Positions 9,218-18,301 of a DNA stretch of 64,000 nucleotides are shown here, piece by piece (positions within the stretch are counted from its first letter, which is position 1; each line of letters starts with the position of its first letter). Origin of the DNA: Kaistella flava (ex Peng et al. 2021) (GTDB taxonomy: Bacteria; Bacteroidota; Bacteroidia; Flavobacteriales; Weeksellaceae); contig NZ_CP040442.1 in NCBI RefSeq assembly GCF_015191005.1, positions 3,100,001 through 3,164,000 on the forward strand, in the 5' to 3' direction. A program made the position numbers and the translations under genes. A model generated the notes under the pieces. That model had not been told where the DNA came from and made no database searches. It saw only the letters and a list, made by a program, of their open reading frames with translations.

Positions 9218-10246
9218 TTAATGACTTTCACCTTTCGAAAGAAAATCTAAAACAGAGAAGTCTCCCAAAGAAATTTCTCTGGCAACTCCGTAATATTCAG
9301 CTGAATTCCCAATCATTGAGTTGCTTAGGTTTCCGTGATCAATAGTCGTGTTTTCTTGAATTAATGAATTGTCAATATTTGAATTGATAATTCTGGTATT
9401 ATTTCCGATAGAAACTCTTGGTCCAATTTTAGAATTCAAAAGCTCTACATTTTCACCAATAAAACATGGTGGAATAATTAAGCAATTCGTGATTTTTGCA
9501 GAAGCTGGAAAGTGTGCTACGTTTTCCCTTTCGTATTCTAACACTTTACCATTCGTATCAACAGTAGCGTTTTTATTTCCGCAATCCATCCAGTCATCCA
9601 CTTTACCTAAAGAGAATTTCGCTCCTTTTTGACGAAGGTTTTCTAAGGCAGTTGTCAACTGAAATTCGCCGCCTTGTTTAATATCATTATCCATGATATA
9701 GTTGATTTCGCTCATTAATTTTTCGGCAGAATTGAAATAGTAAATTCCAATAATCGCCAAGTCAGAAACGAAGGTGGTTGGTTTTTCTACGAAATCCGTG
9801 ATAAATCCATAATCGTCTAATTTTACAACTCCAAAAGCGGAAGGATCTTCTACTTTTTTTACCCAAATTACACCGTCTGAATTTTTATCTAAAATAAAAT
9901 CAGCTTTAAATAAAGTATCAGCGAAAGCAACGACTACATTTCCTTGCATGGATTGCTCTGCACATTTAATCGCATGCGCTGTTCCAAGTGGTTCGTCCTG
10001 CGTATAAACGGTTCCTTTTGCGCCTAAGCTTTCTGCGATCTGAATTAAAGATGCCTCAACTTCTGCTCCGAAATCTCCGATAATAAAAGCAATCTCGTCG
10101 ATTTTTTCACCAGCTACTTTAGTAATGTCTTCAACCAAACGTTGTACGATCGGTTTACCTGCGATTGGGATTAAAGGTTTTGGAACTGTTAAAGTATGCG
10201 GTCTTAATCTGGAGCCACGTCCGGCCATTGGAACTATTATCTTCAT
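9218..10246 (-). CDS. Sugar-phosphate nucleotidyltransferase (NDP-sugar synthase)
   Basis: A 342-residue protein. The N-terminal nucleotidyltransferase domain has the motif MAGRGSRLRPHTLTVPKPL (residues 7-25) and PIAGKPIVQRL. A C-terminal left-handed beta-helix appears as isoleucine/asparagine-rich hexapeptides (IGENVELLNSKIGPRVSIGNNTRI). It probably makes an NDP-sugar for surface polysaccharide or peptidoglycan precursors, like RmlA/GlmU-type enzymes. The sugar cannot be read from the sequence. Its neighbours dut and a flippase on the same strand fit an envelope glycan role for the group. Confidence 0.82.
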   Translation of the reverse strand: MKIIVPMAGRGSRLRPHTLTVPKPLIPIAGKPIVQRLVEDITKVAGEKIDEIAFIIGDFGAEVEASLIQIAESLGAKGTVYTQDEPLGTAHAIKCAEQSMQGNVVVAFADTLFKADFILDKNSDGVIWVKKVEDPSAFGVVKLDDYGFITDFVEKPTTFVSDLAIIGIYYFNSAEKLMSEINYIMDNDIKQGGEFQLTTALENLRQKGAKFSLGKVDDWMDCGNKNATVDTNGKVLEYERENVAHFPASAKITNCLIIPPCFIGENVELLNSKIGPRVSIGNNTRIINSNIDNSLIQENTTIDHGNLSNSMIGNSAEYYGVAREISLGDFSVLDFLSKGESH

Positions 10247-10263
10247 AATTTATTTTTAATTTG

Positions 10264-10303
10264 CTCATTAATTATTTTGATTAAAATCAATTTTAATAAT
10301 GAG
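10264..10303. repeat. Interrupted hairpin between dut and the nucleotidyltransferase gene
   Basis: Outer CTCATTA/TAATGAG and inner TTGATT/AATCAA pairs can form an interrupted stem in this AT-rich 69-base gap. It may terminate some dut transcripts or be chance in AT-rich DNA. Confidence 0.35.
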
Positions 10304-10315
10304 ATTTATTTTTAT

Positions 10316-10747
10316 TTATAATTGAGTGCTTCCGAATCCTCCGGCTCCTCGCTCGGTTTCATTGATTTCAGAAACTTCGTGCCACTCTGCAGTTTCGTAT
10401 TTTGCAATCACCATTTGTGCAATTCGGTCACCATTATTGATGTTAAAATCGTCGGTCGACAAATTTACTAAAATAACCCCAATTTCGCCACGGTAATCTG
10501 CGTCGATTGTTCCGGGTGCATTTAATACTGATATTCCATTTTTAATGGCTAATCCACTTCTTGGTCTGACTTGAGCTTCGTAACCTTCTGGAAGTTCTAA
10601 AAACAATCCTGTTGGAATTAATTTTCTTTCCAAAGATTTCAAAGTGATGCTGTCTTCCAGGTTAGCGTATAAGTCCATTCCAGCAGAAAGTGCGGTTTGG
10701 TATTTAGGTAAAGGATTTTGCGATTTATTGATGATTTTAATTTCCAT
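10316..10747 (-). CDS. dut: dUTP diphosphatase
   Basis: A 143-residue trimeric dUTPase that hydrolyses dUTP to dUMP, limiting uracil in DNA. All five motifs are visible: [35 protein letters not shown] and the C-terminal glycine-rich [11 protein letters not shown]. Length is normal. Only one base separates it from the flippase gene stop upstream, so the two are almost certainly co-transcribed. Confidence 0.95.
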   Translation of the reverse strand: MEIKIINKSQNPLPKYQTALSAGMDLYANLEDSITLKSLERKLIPTGLFLELPEGYEAQVRPRSGLAIKNGISVLNAPGTIDADYRGEIGVILVNLSTDDFNINNGDRIAQMVIAKYETAEWHEVSEINETERGAGGFGSTQL

Positions 10748-10748
10748 A

Positions 10749-12200
10749 TTAAGCTTTTCTAAATCTTTTTAAAGTGTCTTTTTCTACGTAAAAAACAATG
10801 GCTAAAAATACTAATAATAATGAGTTTCCGATGAGTAAATTTCCGTCAAGTAAATAATAAGAAAGGAGTGAGAAGAAAATACTTAGACTCAAATATCCTA
10901 TAATTTTCTTCATATGATAAGGAACTGGATAAAAATATTGACCGAGAAAATAAGAGACGGTCATCATTGAAAAGTAACTTAAAAAAGTTCCCCAAGTTGA
11001 AGCCCAATACCCATAAGATGGAATGAAATATACGTTGACAGCGATCGTAACTGCTGCTCCTAAAATTGAAATGTAAGCGCCAAAGATAGTTTTGTCAGAA
11101 AGTTTGTACCAAACAGACATATTCAAATAAATTCCTAAAAAAACGGCTGCGATTAAAACAATCGGCACGATCGGAATTCCTTCGTTATAAGCTGGATTCG
11201 AAAGGTAAAGTTCAGCCAACCAATTTAAATTAACGCATAAAGCTAGTAAGATAATACAATTGACAATCACAAACATATCCATTAATTTTGCATAAGATTG
11301 ACCCGAATTTTCGTTTTTAGCATGAGAGAAAAAGAAAGGTTCAATTCCCAAAAGATAGGCTTGTCGAAACAAAGTTAAGAAAGTCACGATTTTACAAACT
11401 GCTCCATAAATCGCCATCTGTTCGGTATTCGTTCCATCAGGCAAAAGGTATTTTAAGAACTGTCGATCCATGGTTTCATTAATTACACCAGCCAAACCGG
11501 CGATGGTAATTGGCCAGGAATACGCCATCATCTTTTTCCAGAGATTCCAGTCAAATGCTGAGACTCGTACTGATTTTATTTCTTGAGCAAGAAGAATAAA
11601 TGTCACAGCGCTCGCTACCAAGTTGGCGACAAACACGTATCCAATCCCAAACTCCTTATTATAGGTGTAACCAAAAAGACCTTTGTCTCCCAATCGTGGC
11701 AAGATCACAATAAATAAAAGAACTAATAGAAAGTTAATAACTCCATTAATAATTTTAATTAAAGCAAATTTTTTCGGTCTTCCTGTTTTTCTTAAAATAA
11801 CAAAAGGCATTGTCGAAAGTCCATCTAAACCGAGAACAAAAAGCATCATCGTTAGAAGATTGATTTGATCTGGTGTTTTGAACGCAATTGCTAAATCCTG
11901 TCGGAAAACATAAGCGAACAGCATAAAAAGAAGAGAAGCTCCAATGACGCTCAAAGTTGCAGTCGAAATTAGTTTTTTCGTATCGCCTTCTTTTTCTGCA
12001 AAGCGGAAAAACGTCGTTTCCATTCCGTGAGAAAGTAAAACGATGATGATTCCGGCAACCGAATAAAAATCGATAAAAGGAGCCAGCGATTGTGGGCCGA
12101 ACGCGTTCGTGACAAAGGGACTGATGATGAACGGAAACAACCGAATTACGACGGTGCTTAATCCATAAATCGCGGTTTGCCCCAATAATTTTTTATACAA
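10749..12200 (-). CDS. Polysaccharide/lipid-linked oligosaccharide flippase (MOP superfamily)
   Basis: A 483-residue integral membrane protein with about 12-14 hydrophobic helices and the N-terminal signature [19 protein letters not shown] typical of Bacteroidota 'lipopolysaccharide biosynthesis' flippases of the Wzx/MurJ-like MOP group. It would move lipid-linked glycans across the inner membrane. It is the first gene of the minus-strand set flippase-dut-nucleotidyltransferase. The substrate is unknown. The 485-base gap upstream contains dispersed repeats rather than a recognisable gene. Confidence 0.8.
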   Translation of the reverse strand: MYKKLLGQTAIYGLSTVVIRLFPFIISPFVTNAFGPQSLAPFIDFYSVAGIIIVLLSHGMETTFFRFAEKEGDTKKLISTATLSVIGASLLFMLFAYVFRQDLAIAFKTPDQINLLTMMLFVLGLDGLSTMPFVILRKTGRPKKFALIKIINGVINFLLVLLFIVILPRLGDKGLFGYTYNKEFGIGYVFVANLVASAVTFILLAQEIKSVRVSAFDWNLWKKMMAYSWPITIAGLAGVINETMDRQFLKYLLPDGTNTEQMAIYGAVCKIVTFLTLFRQAYLLGIEPFFFSHAKNENSGQSYAKLMDMFVIVNCIILLALCVNLNWLAELYLSNPAYNEGIPIVPIVLIAAVFLGIYLNMSVWYKLSDKTIFGAYISILGAAVTIAVNVYFIPSYGYWASTWGTFLSYFSMMTVSYFLGQYFYPVPYHMKKIIGYLSLSIFFSLLSYYLLDGNLLIGNSLLLVFLAIVFYVEKDTLKRFRKA

Positions 12201-12287
12201 AATTTCTGAATTTCTGCAAATATAATTAAATAGATTTGAGCTGAAAAGATTTCAAGTTTGAGGTTAGAATAAATGCAATATTTTTTT

Positions 12288-12544
12288 GCCACGAATTCAC
12301 GAATTTCTTTTAAATATATTTTTTCTCTGTTTTAAGAGCTTGTTTAAAAATTTAATAGAGGACGGTATTCACAGAACATTTAGTTTCTATTTAGGGTCCA
12401 AAATTGAAAACTTTTATTTTCGAAACTTATTTGAATTTTTAGAAGGAGTTTTTACTTAAAGCTTTTGTGACTTTTGTGGTTAAATTATTTTTGTTAAATT
12501 TAAACAGGTTCTCAATAAAATTTAGCAATTCGTGCATTTGTGGC
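12288..12544. repeat. Inverted pair of dispersed intergenic repeats
   Basis: GCCACGAATTCACGAATT at 12288-12305 is matched in inverted orientation by AATTCGTGCATTTGTGGC at 12527-12544 (16 of 18 pair). Inside, GAGCTTGTTTAAAAATTTA near 12338 and TAAATTTAAACAGGTTCTC near 12495 are also imperfectly complementary, so the whole about 257 bases looks like an eroded palindromic element. No gene is visible in the 12201-12685 gap. Confidence 0.55.
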
Positions 12545-12614
12545 AGCGCATTTTCCATTAATTTTAATTTATTTGAAATAAAGTGGGAAGCATTTTTAAA
12601 TCGTTTTTAAATAT

Positions 12615-12622
12615 TAAATTTG
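12615..12622 (+). promoter_or_regulatory. Candidate -7 box upstream of pyrC
   Basis: TAAATTTG matches the Bacteroidota -7 consensus TAnnTTTG and lies 63 bases before the pyrC ATG. No good TTTG -33 element is seen at the normal spacing, so this is tentative. Confidence 0.3.
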
Positions 12623-12685
12623 TGAAAGCTGATTTCCAAAAGCGAATCTTAATTTTTCAATCCACTAAATCTTAGTTCTCCCAAA

Positions 12686-14023
12686 ATGAAAATCCTTATT
12701 AAAAATGCCCAGATCGTCAACGAAAATCAAATTATCGAAAGTGATATTCTTATTGAAAATGATTTGATTTCTAAAATTGAAAAAAATAGTTCCGAAGAAA
12801 ATGTCGATCAAATAATCGATGCTTCCGGAAAATATCTTTTACCAGGAATTATTGATGATCAAGTTCATTTCCGCGAACCAGGTTTAACTTGGAAAGGCGA
12901 TATCGAAAGTGAATCAAGAGCTGCGATTGCCGGTGGAATTACAAGTTTTATGGAACAGCCGAATACGGTTCCGAACGCAGTTACTCAAGAATTATTAGAA
13001 GATAAATATAAAATTGCAGCCGAGAAATCATTTGCCAATTATTCTTTTATGATGGGCGGAACCAATGATAATCTGGAAGAAGTTTTGAAAACCAATCCGC
13101 GAAATGTGGCGGGAATTAAATTATTCCTCGGTTCTTCAACCGGAAATATGTTGGTTGATAATCCGGAAACTTTAGAAAAGATTTTTAGCAGTACCAAAAT
13201 GTTGATTGCGGTGCATTGTGAAGATGAAGCAACGATCAGAAAAAATACGGAAATTTTTAAAGAAAAATATGGTGAAGATATTCCCGTGACTACACATCAT
13301 TTAATTCGCAGTGAAGAAGCATGTTATATTTCGTCTTCAAAAGCGATTGAGCTGGCGAAAAAAACAGGAGCCAGATTACACGTTTTTCACTTATCTACCG
13401 CAAAAGAAATGGAACTTTTCAGAAATGATATTCCTTTAAAAGATAAAAAAATCACTGCTGAAGTTTGCGTTCATCATCTTACTTTTACCAATGAAGATTA
13501 TAAAACGAAAGGAAATTTCATCAAATGGAATCCTGCCGTAAAAACTCAAAAAGACAAAGATGGATTGTGGGAAGCGCTTTTAGATGATCGAATTGATGTT
13601 ATTGCAACCGATCATGCGCCACATACTTTGGAGGAGAAATCTCAGAAATATTTACAAGCGCCTTCTGGCGGACCTTTGGTACAGCATGCTTTAAATGTGA
13701 TGTTGGAAAATTTTAAAAATGGTAAAATTTCTTTAGAAAAGATTGTAGAAAAAATGTGTCATAATCCGGCCATTCTTTTTGAAATTGAAAAACGCGGTTT
13801 TATAAAAGAAGGTTATAAAGCAGATCTAGTTTTGGTTGATCTCAATGAGAAATATACAGTTTCAAAAGAAAATATTTTGGCAAAATGTGGTTGGAGTCCA
13901 TTCGAAGGAACTGAGTTTCATTCTAAAATCACCCACACTTTTGTTAATGGTTTCTTGGCTTTTTCAGGCGGAAAAGTTTCAGAAGAAAAGCACGGTGAAA
14001 GACTATTGTTTGATAGAAATTGA
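12686..14023 (+). CDS. pyrC: Dihydroorotase
   Basis: A 445-residue amidohydrolase that cyclises carbamoyl aspartate in pyrimidine synthesis. Motifs are IDDQVHFREPGLTWKGD, GGITSFMEQPNT, GIKLFLGSSTGNM (the Lys could be the bridging carboxylysine), AVHCEDE, HVFHLST and ATDHAPHT. The metal motif usually written DxHxH reads DDQVH, so the first histidine is Gln, a variant I believe is common in Bacteroidota dihydroorotases. It stands alone with a 485-base repeat-bearing gap upstream and an M16 protease 66 bases downstream. Confidence 0.9.
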   Translation: MKILIKNAQIVNENQIIESDILIENDLISKIEKNSSEENVDQIIDASGKYLLPGIIDDQVHFREPGLTWKGDIESESRAAIAGGITSFMEQPNTVPNAVTQELLEDKYKIAAEKSFANYSFMMGGTNDNLEEVLKTNPRNVAGIKLFLGSSTGNMLVDNPETLEKIFSSTKMLIAVHCEDEATIRKNTEIFKEKYGEDIPVTTHHLIRSEEACYISSSKAIELAKKTGARLHVFHLSTAKEMELFRNDIPLKDKKITAEVCVHHLTFTNEDYKTKGNFIKWNPAVKTQKDKDGLWEALLDDRIDVIATDHAPHTLEEKSQKYLQAPSGGPLVQHALNVMLENFKNGKISLEKIVEKMCHNPAILFEIEKRGFIKEGYKADLVLVDLNEKYTVSKENILAKCGWSPFEGTEFHSKITHTFVNGFLAFSGGKVSEEKHGERLLFDRN

Positions 14024-14089
14024 TAAATTAATGCGATGTTTGAAACAATTCGCGAAAAGTTTCGTCTAATACTATATAAAATATAATCT

Positions 14090-17017
14090 ATGTTTAAAAA
14101 ACTCTCCTTAACAATTGTCACGTTGTTGATCTCGATGCACGCTTTTGCGCAGGATCAATTTCAGTGGAAAGAAGCGACCTCCAACGGTTACACTTATAAG
14201 TATGTGACCAATGATCCGATGAGTGCAAGATTTTACACTTTGAAAAATGGCTTAACGGTCATTTTAAGTCCGACCAAAAAAGATCCTCGTATTCAAGCTT
14301 ATGTTGCTGTGAAAGCAGGAAGTAAAACCGATCCGCGAACAAACACCGGTTTGGCGCATTATCTGGAACACCTACTTTTCAAAGGAACAGATAAATATGG
14401 TACTTTGGATTGGGCAAAAGAAAAGCCAGAATTGGCAAAGATTGATGCGCTTTACGAAACGTACAATAAAACAAAAGATGAAGCGAAAAGAAAAGCAATC
14501 TACAAAAAGATTGATTCAGTTTCCGGTGTTGCAAGTAAGTTTGCGATTGCAAATGAGTATGACAAAATGATGACTTCGATGGGAGCGCAAGGAACGAATG
14601 CCTTCACAAGTTTCGAACAGACGGTTTATACCGATGATGTTCCGAGCAGTTCTTTGAATAAGTATTTAGCAGTTCAGGGAGAACGATTTCGTAATCCTAC
14701 TTTACGAATTTTCCACACGGAGTTGGAAGCCGTTTACGAAGAAAAAAACAGAAGTTTAGATAGTGACGGAAGTAAAGTATTTGAAGAACTTTTCTCACAG
14801 TTGTTTAAAAACCACAATTACGGGCAGCAAACGACGATCGGAACAGTTGAACATTTGAAAAATCCTTCTTTGGTAGAAATCCGTAAATATTTCAATAATT
14901 ATTATGTTCCTAATAATATGGGCGTAATTTTATCGGGAGATTTTGATCCTGATGTTGTGATTGCACAGGTTGACAAAGCGTTTTCGTACATGAAAAACAA
15001 GCCTGTTGCAAAATATACTTTCACTCCGGAAGTTGCGATTTCAAAACCAATCATTAAAGAAATTACAGGTCCGGATGCAGAAAATTTAACCATCGGTTTC
15101 AGATTGCCTGGAAATAAAGACAAAGACGTTTTGATTGCAGATCTGGTTGGTCAGGTTTTGACGAATGGAAAAGCGGGTTTAATGGATTTGAACTTGGTGA
15201 AAAAACAAAAATTATTACGTGCTTCGGCTTCTACATTCACGTTGATCGATTACGGAGTTTTATTTATTAGTGCAGCTCCCACTAACGGTCAAAGTTTAGA
15301 GGACGTAAAAACTTTGGTTCTCGGTGAAATTGATAATTTGAAAAAAGGAAACTTCGATCAAGATTTAATTACTTCAATCATCAATAATATCAAGAAAGAT
15401 AAAATCTACGAATCTGAAACGTATGGTGATAGAGCAGCATCTTTGATGGATGCTTTCACTTCAGAATTGAACTGGAGAGATCAGGTTGCTTATGTAAATG
15501 ATTTATCTAAAATTTCTAAAGCCGATATCGTAAACTTTGCCAACAAATATTTAGGTGAAAATTATGTCGCAATTTTAAAAAGAAAAGGAGAATCTCCAGC
15601 AACGGTTAAAATTGAAAAACCACAGATCACTCCAGTTGAAACAAACGCTGACAAACAATCTTCTTTTGTAAAAACAGTTGGAGAAATGCCAAATAATCCT
15701 TCAACTCCAGTGTTCTTGGATTACAAAAAAGATATTCAGAAATCAATGTTAGGAAAAGCGGAAGTGCTTTACGTTCCAAATACTGACAATCAGATTTTCC
15801 GTTTAAAATACCGTTACAAAATTGGTTCTTTAAATGATTTGAAACAGCCGCTTGCCGCTCAGTATCTACAGTTTTTAGGAACAGATAAAATGTCTGCAGA
15901 AGAAATTTCAAAAGCATTTTATAAAATCGCGTGTAACTTCACCGTTGCGACCGGCGAAGAATATACCACTGTTTCCATCGAAGGGTTGCAGGAGAATTTC
16001 GACAAAGCTGTTAAATTATACGAAGATTTAATCCAAAATGTAAAAGGAGATGACGCTGCTCTAAAAGGATTAAAAGAAAGAATGGCAAAAGGCAGAAAAG
16101 ATGTGAAAGCTAATAAAGGCGCAATTCTTCAAGGCTTGACAAGTTATGCTTTGTACGGTGAGAAAAATAAATTCAACAATGTCATGAGCAATTCAGAGTT
16201 AGAAGCAACAACTTCTGCAGAATTGGTTGATCGAATTAAAAACCTCAATGATTATGAGCAAACGGTGATTTATTACGGTCCGGCTTCATTGAAAGATCTG
16301 GAAAGTAAGTTGAAAACGATGCGCCAAGTTCCGGCGATATTTGCAGTAGCAACTCCGGCAAAAATATTCAAGCAAACTGCACAAACTAAAAACAAAGTGT
16401 TGTTTACTGATTATGACATGGTTCAGGCAGAAACACGTTGGATAAGAAATACCGAAAATTACGATCCAAACAAAAACACAGTTGTAAAAGTTTTCAATAA
16501 TTATTTCGGTGGCGGAATGGGTTCAATCGTGTTCCAGACCATCAGAGAAAGTAAAGCTTTGGCTTATTCAACTTACGGTGTTTATGTGCAGCCGCAAAAG
16601 AAAGATCAGGAATATTATATGATGAGTTATGTCGGCAGTCAGGCTGATAAGTTCAATGATGCAACTACCGCAATGACTGAACTTTTGACCAAAATGCCAG
16701 ATTTATCTGAGAATTTAAACCTAGCAAAAACGCAGGTTAAAAAAGACATTCAAACGGAAAGAATTACGCAGGATAATATCATCTTCAACTATTTAGCTGC
16801 GAAAGATTTAGGTTTGACTGAAGATCCGCGAAAAACGATTTACAGTTCTGTAGACAATATCAAAATGCAGGATTTGAAAAATTTCCACGAAACCAATTTC
16901 TCTGGAAAACCTTACACTTACGCAATCGTAGCGTCAGAAAAAAGAGTTCCGATGAAAGATTTGGAGAAACTGGGAGAAGTGAAGAAAATTTCTTTAGAAG
17001 AACTTTTCGGTTACTAA
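14090..17017 (+). CDS. Exported M16 family zinc metallopeptidase (two-repeat)
   Basis: A 975-residue pitrilysin/insulinase-family protease with signal peptide MFKKLSLTIVTLLISMHAFA. The inverted zinc motif HxxEH is at HYLEHLLFKGT (about residue 90), and the third ligand lies in ELEAVYEEKNR. A second, non-catalytic M16 half spans about residues 530-975 and contains GGGMGSIVFQTIRESKALAY. It probably degrades peptides in the periplasm. It is followed directly by a strong terminator. Confidence 0.92.
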   Translation: MFKKLSLTIVTLLISMHAFAQDQFQWKEATSNGYTYKYVTNDPMSARFYTLKNGLTVILSPTKKDPRIQAYVAVKAGSKTDPRTNTGLAHYLEHLLFKGTDKYGTLDWAKEKPELAKIDALYETYNKTKDEAKRKAIYKKIDSVSGVASKFAIANEYDKMMTSMGAQGTNAFTSFEQTVYTDDVPSSSLNKYLAVQGERFRNPTLRIFHTELEAVYEEKNRSLDSDGSKVFEELFSQLFKNHNYGQQTTIGTVEHLKNPSLVEIRKYFNNYYVPNNMGVILSGDFDPDVVIAQVDKAFSYMKNKPVAKYTFTPEVAISKPIIKEITGPDAENLTIGFRLPGNKDKDVLIADLVGQVLTNGKAGLMDLNLVKKQKLLRASASTFTLIDYGVLFISAAPTNGQSLEDVKTLVLGEIDNLKKGNFDQDLITSIINNIKKDKIYESETYGDRAASLMDAFTSELNWRDQVAYVNDLSKISKADIVNFANKYLGENYVAILKRKGESPATVKIEKPQITPVETNADKQSSFVKTVGEMPNNPSTPVFLDYKKDIQKSMLGKAEVLYVPNTDNQIFRLKYRYKIGSLNDLKQPLAAQYLQFLGTDKMSAEEISKAFYKIACNFTVATGEEYTTVSIEGLQENFDKAVKLYEDLIQNVKGDDAALKGLKERMAKGRKDVKANKGAILQGLTSYALYGEKNKFNNVMSNSELEATTSAELVDRIKNLNDYEQTVIYYGPASLKDLESKLKTMRQVPAIFAVATPAKIFKQTAQTKNKVLFTDYDMVQAETRWIRNTENYDPNKNTVVKVFNNYFGGGMGSIVFQTIRESKALAYSTYGVYVQPQKKDQEYYMMSYVGSQADKFNDATTAMTELLTKMPDLSENLNLAKTQVKKDIQTERITQDNIIFNYLAAKDLGLTEDPRKTIYSSVDNIKMQDLKNFHETNFSGKPYTYAIVASEKRVPMKDLEKLGEVKKISLEELFGY

Positions 17018-17045
17018 AACTTTCAATTTCAATAGTATAATGAAG

Positions 17046-17073
17046 CTGCTCCAGATTTGGGGCAGTTTTTTTT
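17046..17073 (+). terminator. Terminator of the M16 protease gene
   Basis: CTGCTCC pairs with GGGGCAG (one G-T) around AGATTT and is followed by eight T residues, 28 bases after the stop codon. Confidence 0.88.
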
Positions 17074-17080
17074 ATTTATT

Positions 17081-17188
17081 TGGGCGCACATTTCCGCCTG
17101 AATTTATCCTGAGCTTGTCGAAGGGTTCCCGCTCTTTTTCATCCTCGTTCCTCGTCAGAAAAAGAGCTCCGTTCAAGTCGGGGCGCAG
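17081..17188. repeat. Dispersed intergenic repeat, family 1, intact copy
   Basis: The element begins GGGCGC and ends GGGGCGCAG. It contains CTGAGCTTGTCGAAGGGTTC near 17110 and TCCGTTCAAGTCGGGGCGC near the right end. The centre is a perfect inverted repeat, GCTCTTTTTC (17131-17140) and GAAAAAGAGC (17158-17167). The same flanks with a different but still self-complementary centre occur at 53265-53383. It is GC-rich compared with the surrounding genome. The remaining gap to 17344 holds a second hairpin and an ATC-rich run but no gene. Confidence 0.75.
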
Positions 17189-17205
17189 TTCCGCTATTTT
17201 CCAAG

Positions 17206-17239
17206 AGCGCTGTTAGACATTCAAGCTTTAACATCGCTT
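17206..17239. repeat. Imperfect hairpin related to the 36862 palindrome
   Basis: GCGCTGTTAGACATTCAAGC and the following TTTAACATCGCTT form an imperfect palindrome that resembles the near-perfect one at 36862-36896 and a weaker relative at 33489-33518. Similar sequence at several intergenic places suggests a small dispersed hairpin. Confidence 0.5.
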
Positions 17240-17344
17240 AATCATCACATCATCATATCATCAAATTGTTTGCTTCTATCCTCAGCATAACTTTTCGTAA
17301 CTTTCCTAAAGCTATTTCTCTTAAATTTACAAAAACAATACGAT

Positions 17345-18226
17345 ATGAATTTATATACGCAGCCAATGCTGAAAGAAGATGCATTGAAAGATAAAGTAGC
17401 CATTGTAACCGGTGGTGGAAGCGGACTTGGAAAAGCCATGACCAAATATTTTCTTCAATTAGGTGCAAAAGTTGTCATCACTTCCCGAAATTTAGAAAAA
17501 CTTCAAGCCACTGCAAAAGAACTCGAAGAAGAAACAGGCGGAAAAGTTTTATGTGTTTCTTGCGATGTTAGAAATTGGGATGAGGTTGAAGCCATGAAAG
17601 AAGCAGCAATCAAAGAATTCGGACAAATTGATATTCTGTTAAATAACGCGGCTGGAAATTTTATTTCACCCACAGAAAGATTAACGCATTCTGCATTTGA
17701 TTCTATTTTAGATATCGTTTTAAAAGGCACCAAAAACTGTACGCTTTCCATCGGGAAATATTGGATCGATAATAAAGTTCCCGGAACAGTTTTAAATATT
17801 GTCACCACTTATGCCTGGACAGGTTCTGCATACGTCGTTCCCTCGGCATGTGCGAAAGCTGGAGTTTTAGCCATGACCCGAAGTTTAGCTGTAGAATGGG
17901 CAAAATACGGAATTCGTTTCAACGCTATCGCACCAGGACCATTCCCAACAAAAGGAGCCTGGGAAAGATTATTGCCCGGAGATTTAGCCGAGAAATTCGA
18001 CATGCGTAAGAAAGTTCCGTTGAGAAGAGTTGGAGAACATCAAGAATTAGCGAATCTTGCTGCTTATCTGGTTTCAGATTATTCTGCTTACATGAACGGT
18101 GAAGTGGTAACCATCGACGGTGGAGAATGGCTCCAGGGAGCTGGAGAATTTAACATGCTGGAAGAAATTCCACAAGAAATGTGGGATATGTTAGAACAGA
18201 TGATTAAAGCTAAAAAGTCAAACTAA
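17345..18226 (+). CDS. SDR family oxidoreductase, 2,4-dienoyl-CoA reductase-like
   Basis: A 293-residue short-chain dehydrogenase. The cofactor motif is TGGGSGLGKA (residues 22-31), followed by LLNNAAGNFISPTERL, which is typical of 2,4-dienoyl-CoA reductases. The usual YxxxK catalytic pair is replaced: the lysine is in SACAKAGVLAM but the position four residues before it is Ser, as in the dienoyl-CoA reductase group. RFNAIAPGPFPTKGAWERL and the C-terminal VVTIDGGEWL complete the fold. It probably assists beta-oxidation of unsaturated fatty acids. It is a single-gene unit closed by a strong terminator. Confidence 0.85.
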   Translation: MNLYTQPMLKEDALKDKVAIVTGGGSGLGKAMTKYFLQLGAKVVITSRNLEKLQATAKELEEETGGKVLCVSCDVRNWDEVEAMKEAAIKEFGQIDILLNNAAGNFISPTERLTHSAFDSILDIVLKGTKNCTLSIGKYWIDNKVPGTVLNIVTTYAWTGSAYVVPSACAKAGVLAMTRSLAVEWAKYGIRFNAIAPGPFPTKGAWERLLPGDLAEKFDMRKKVPLRRVGEHQELANLAAYLVSDYSAYMNGEVVTIDGGEWLQGAGEFNMLEEIPQEMWDMLEQMIKAKKSN

Positions 18227-18243
18227 TTTTAATTTTAAATATA

Positions 18244-18279
18244 AAACCTCAATATTTGTAACAATATTGAGGTTTTTTT
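18244..18279 (+). terminator. Terminator of the SDR gene
   Basis: AACCTCAATATT and AATATTGAGGTT form a 12-bp perfect stem around TGTAAC, followed by a T run. Confidence 0.9.
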
Positions 18280-18301
18280 ATACTTATATATAAAATCCCT
18301 C

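Noticed and set aside
14035..14089. Short frame between pyrC and the M16 gene
   Set aside because: About 16 codons (from ATGTTTGAAACA) with no supporting signal; likely chance.
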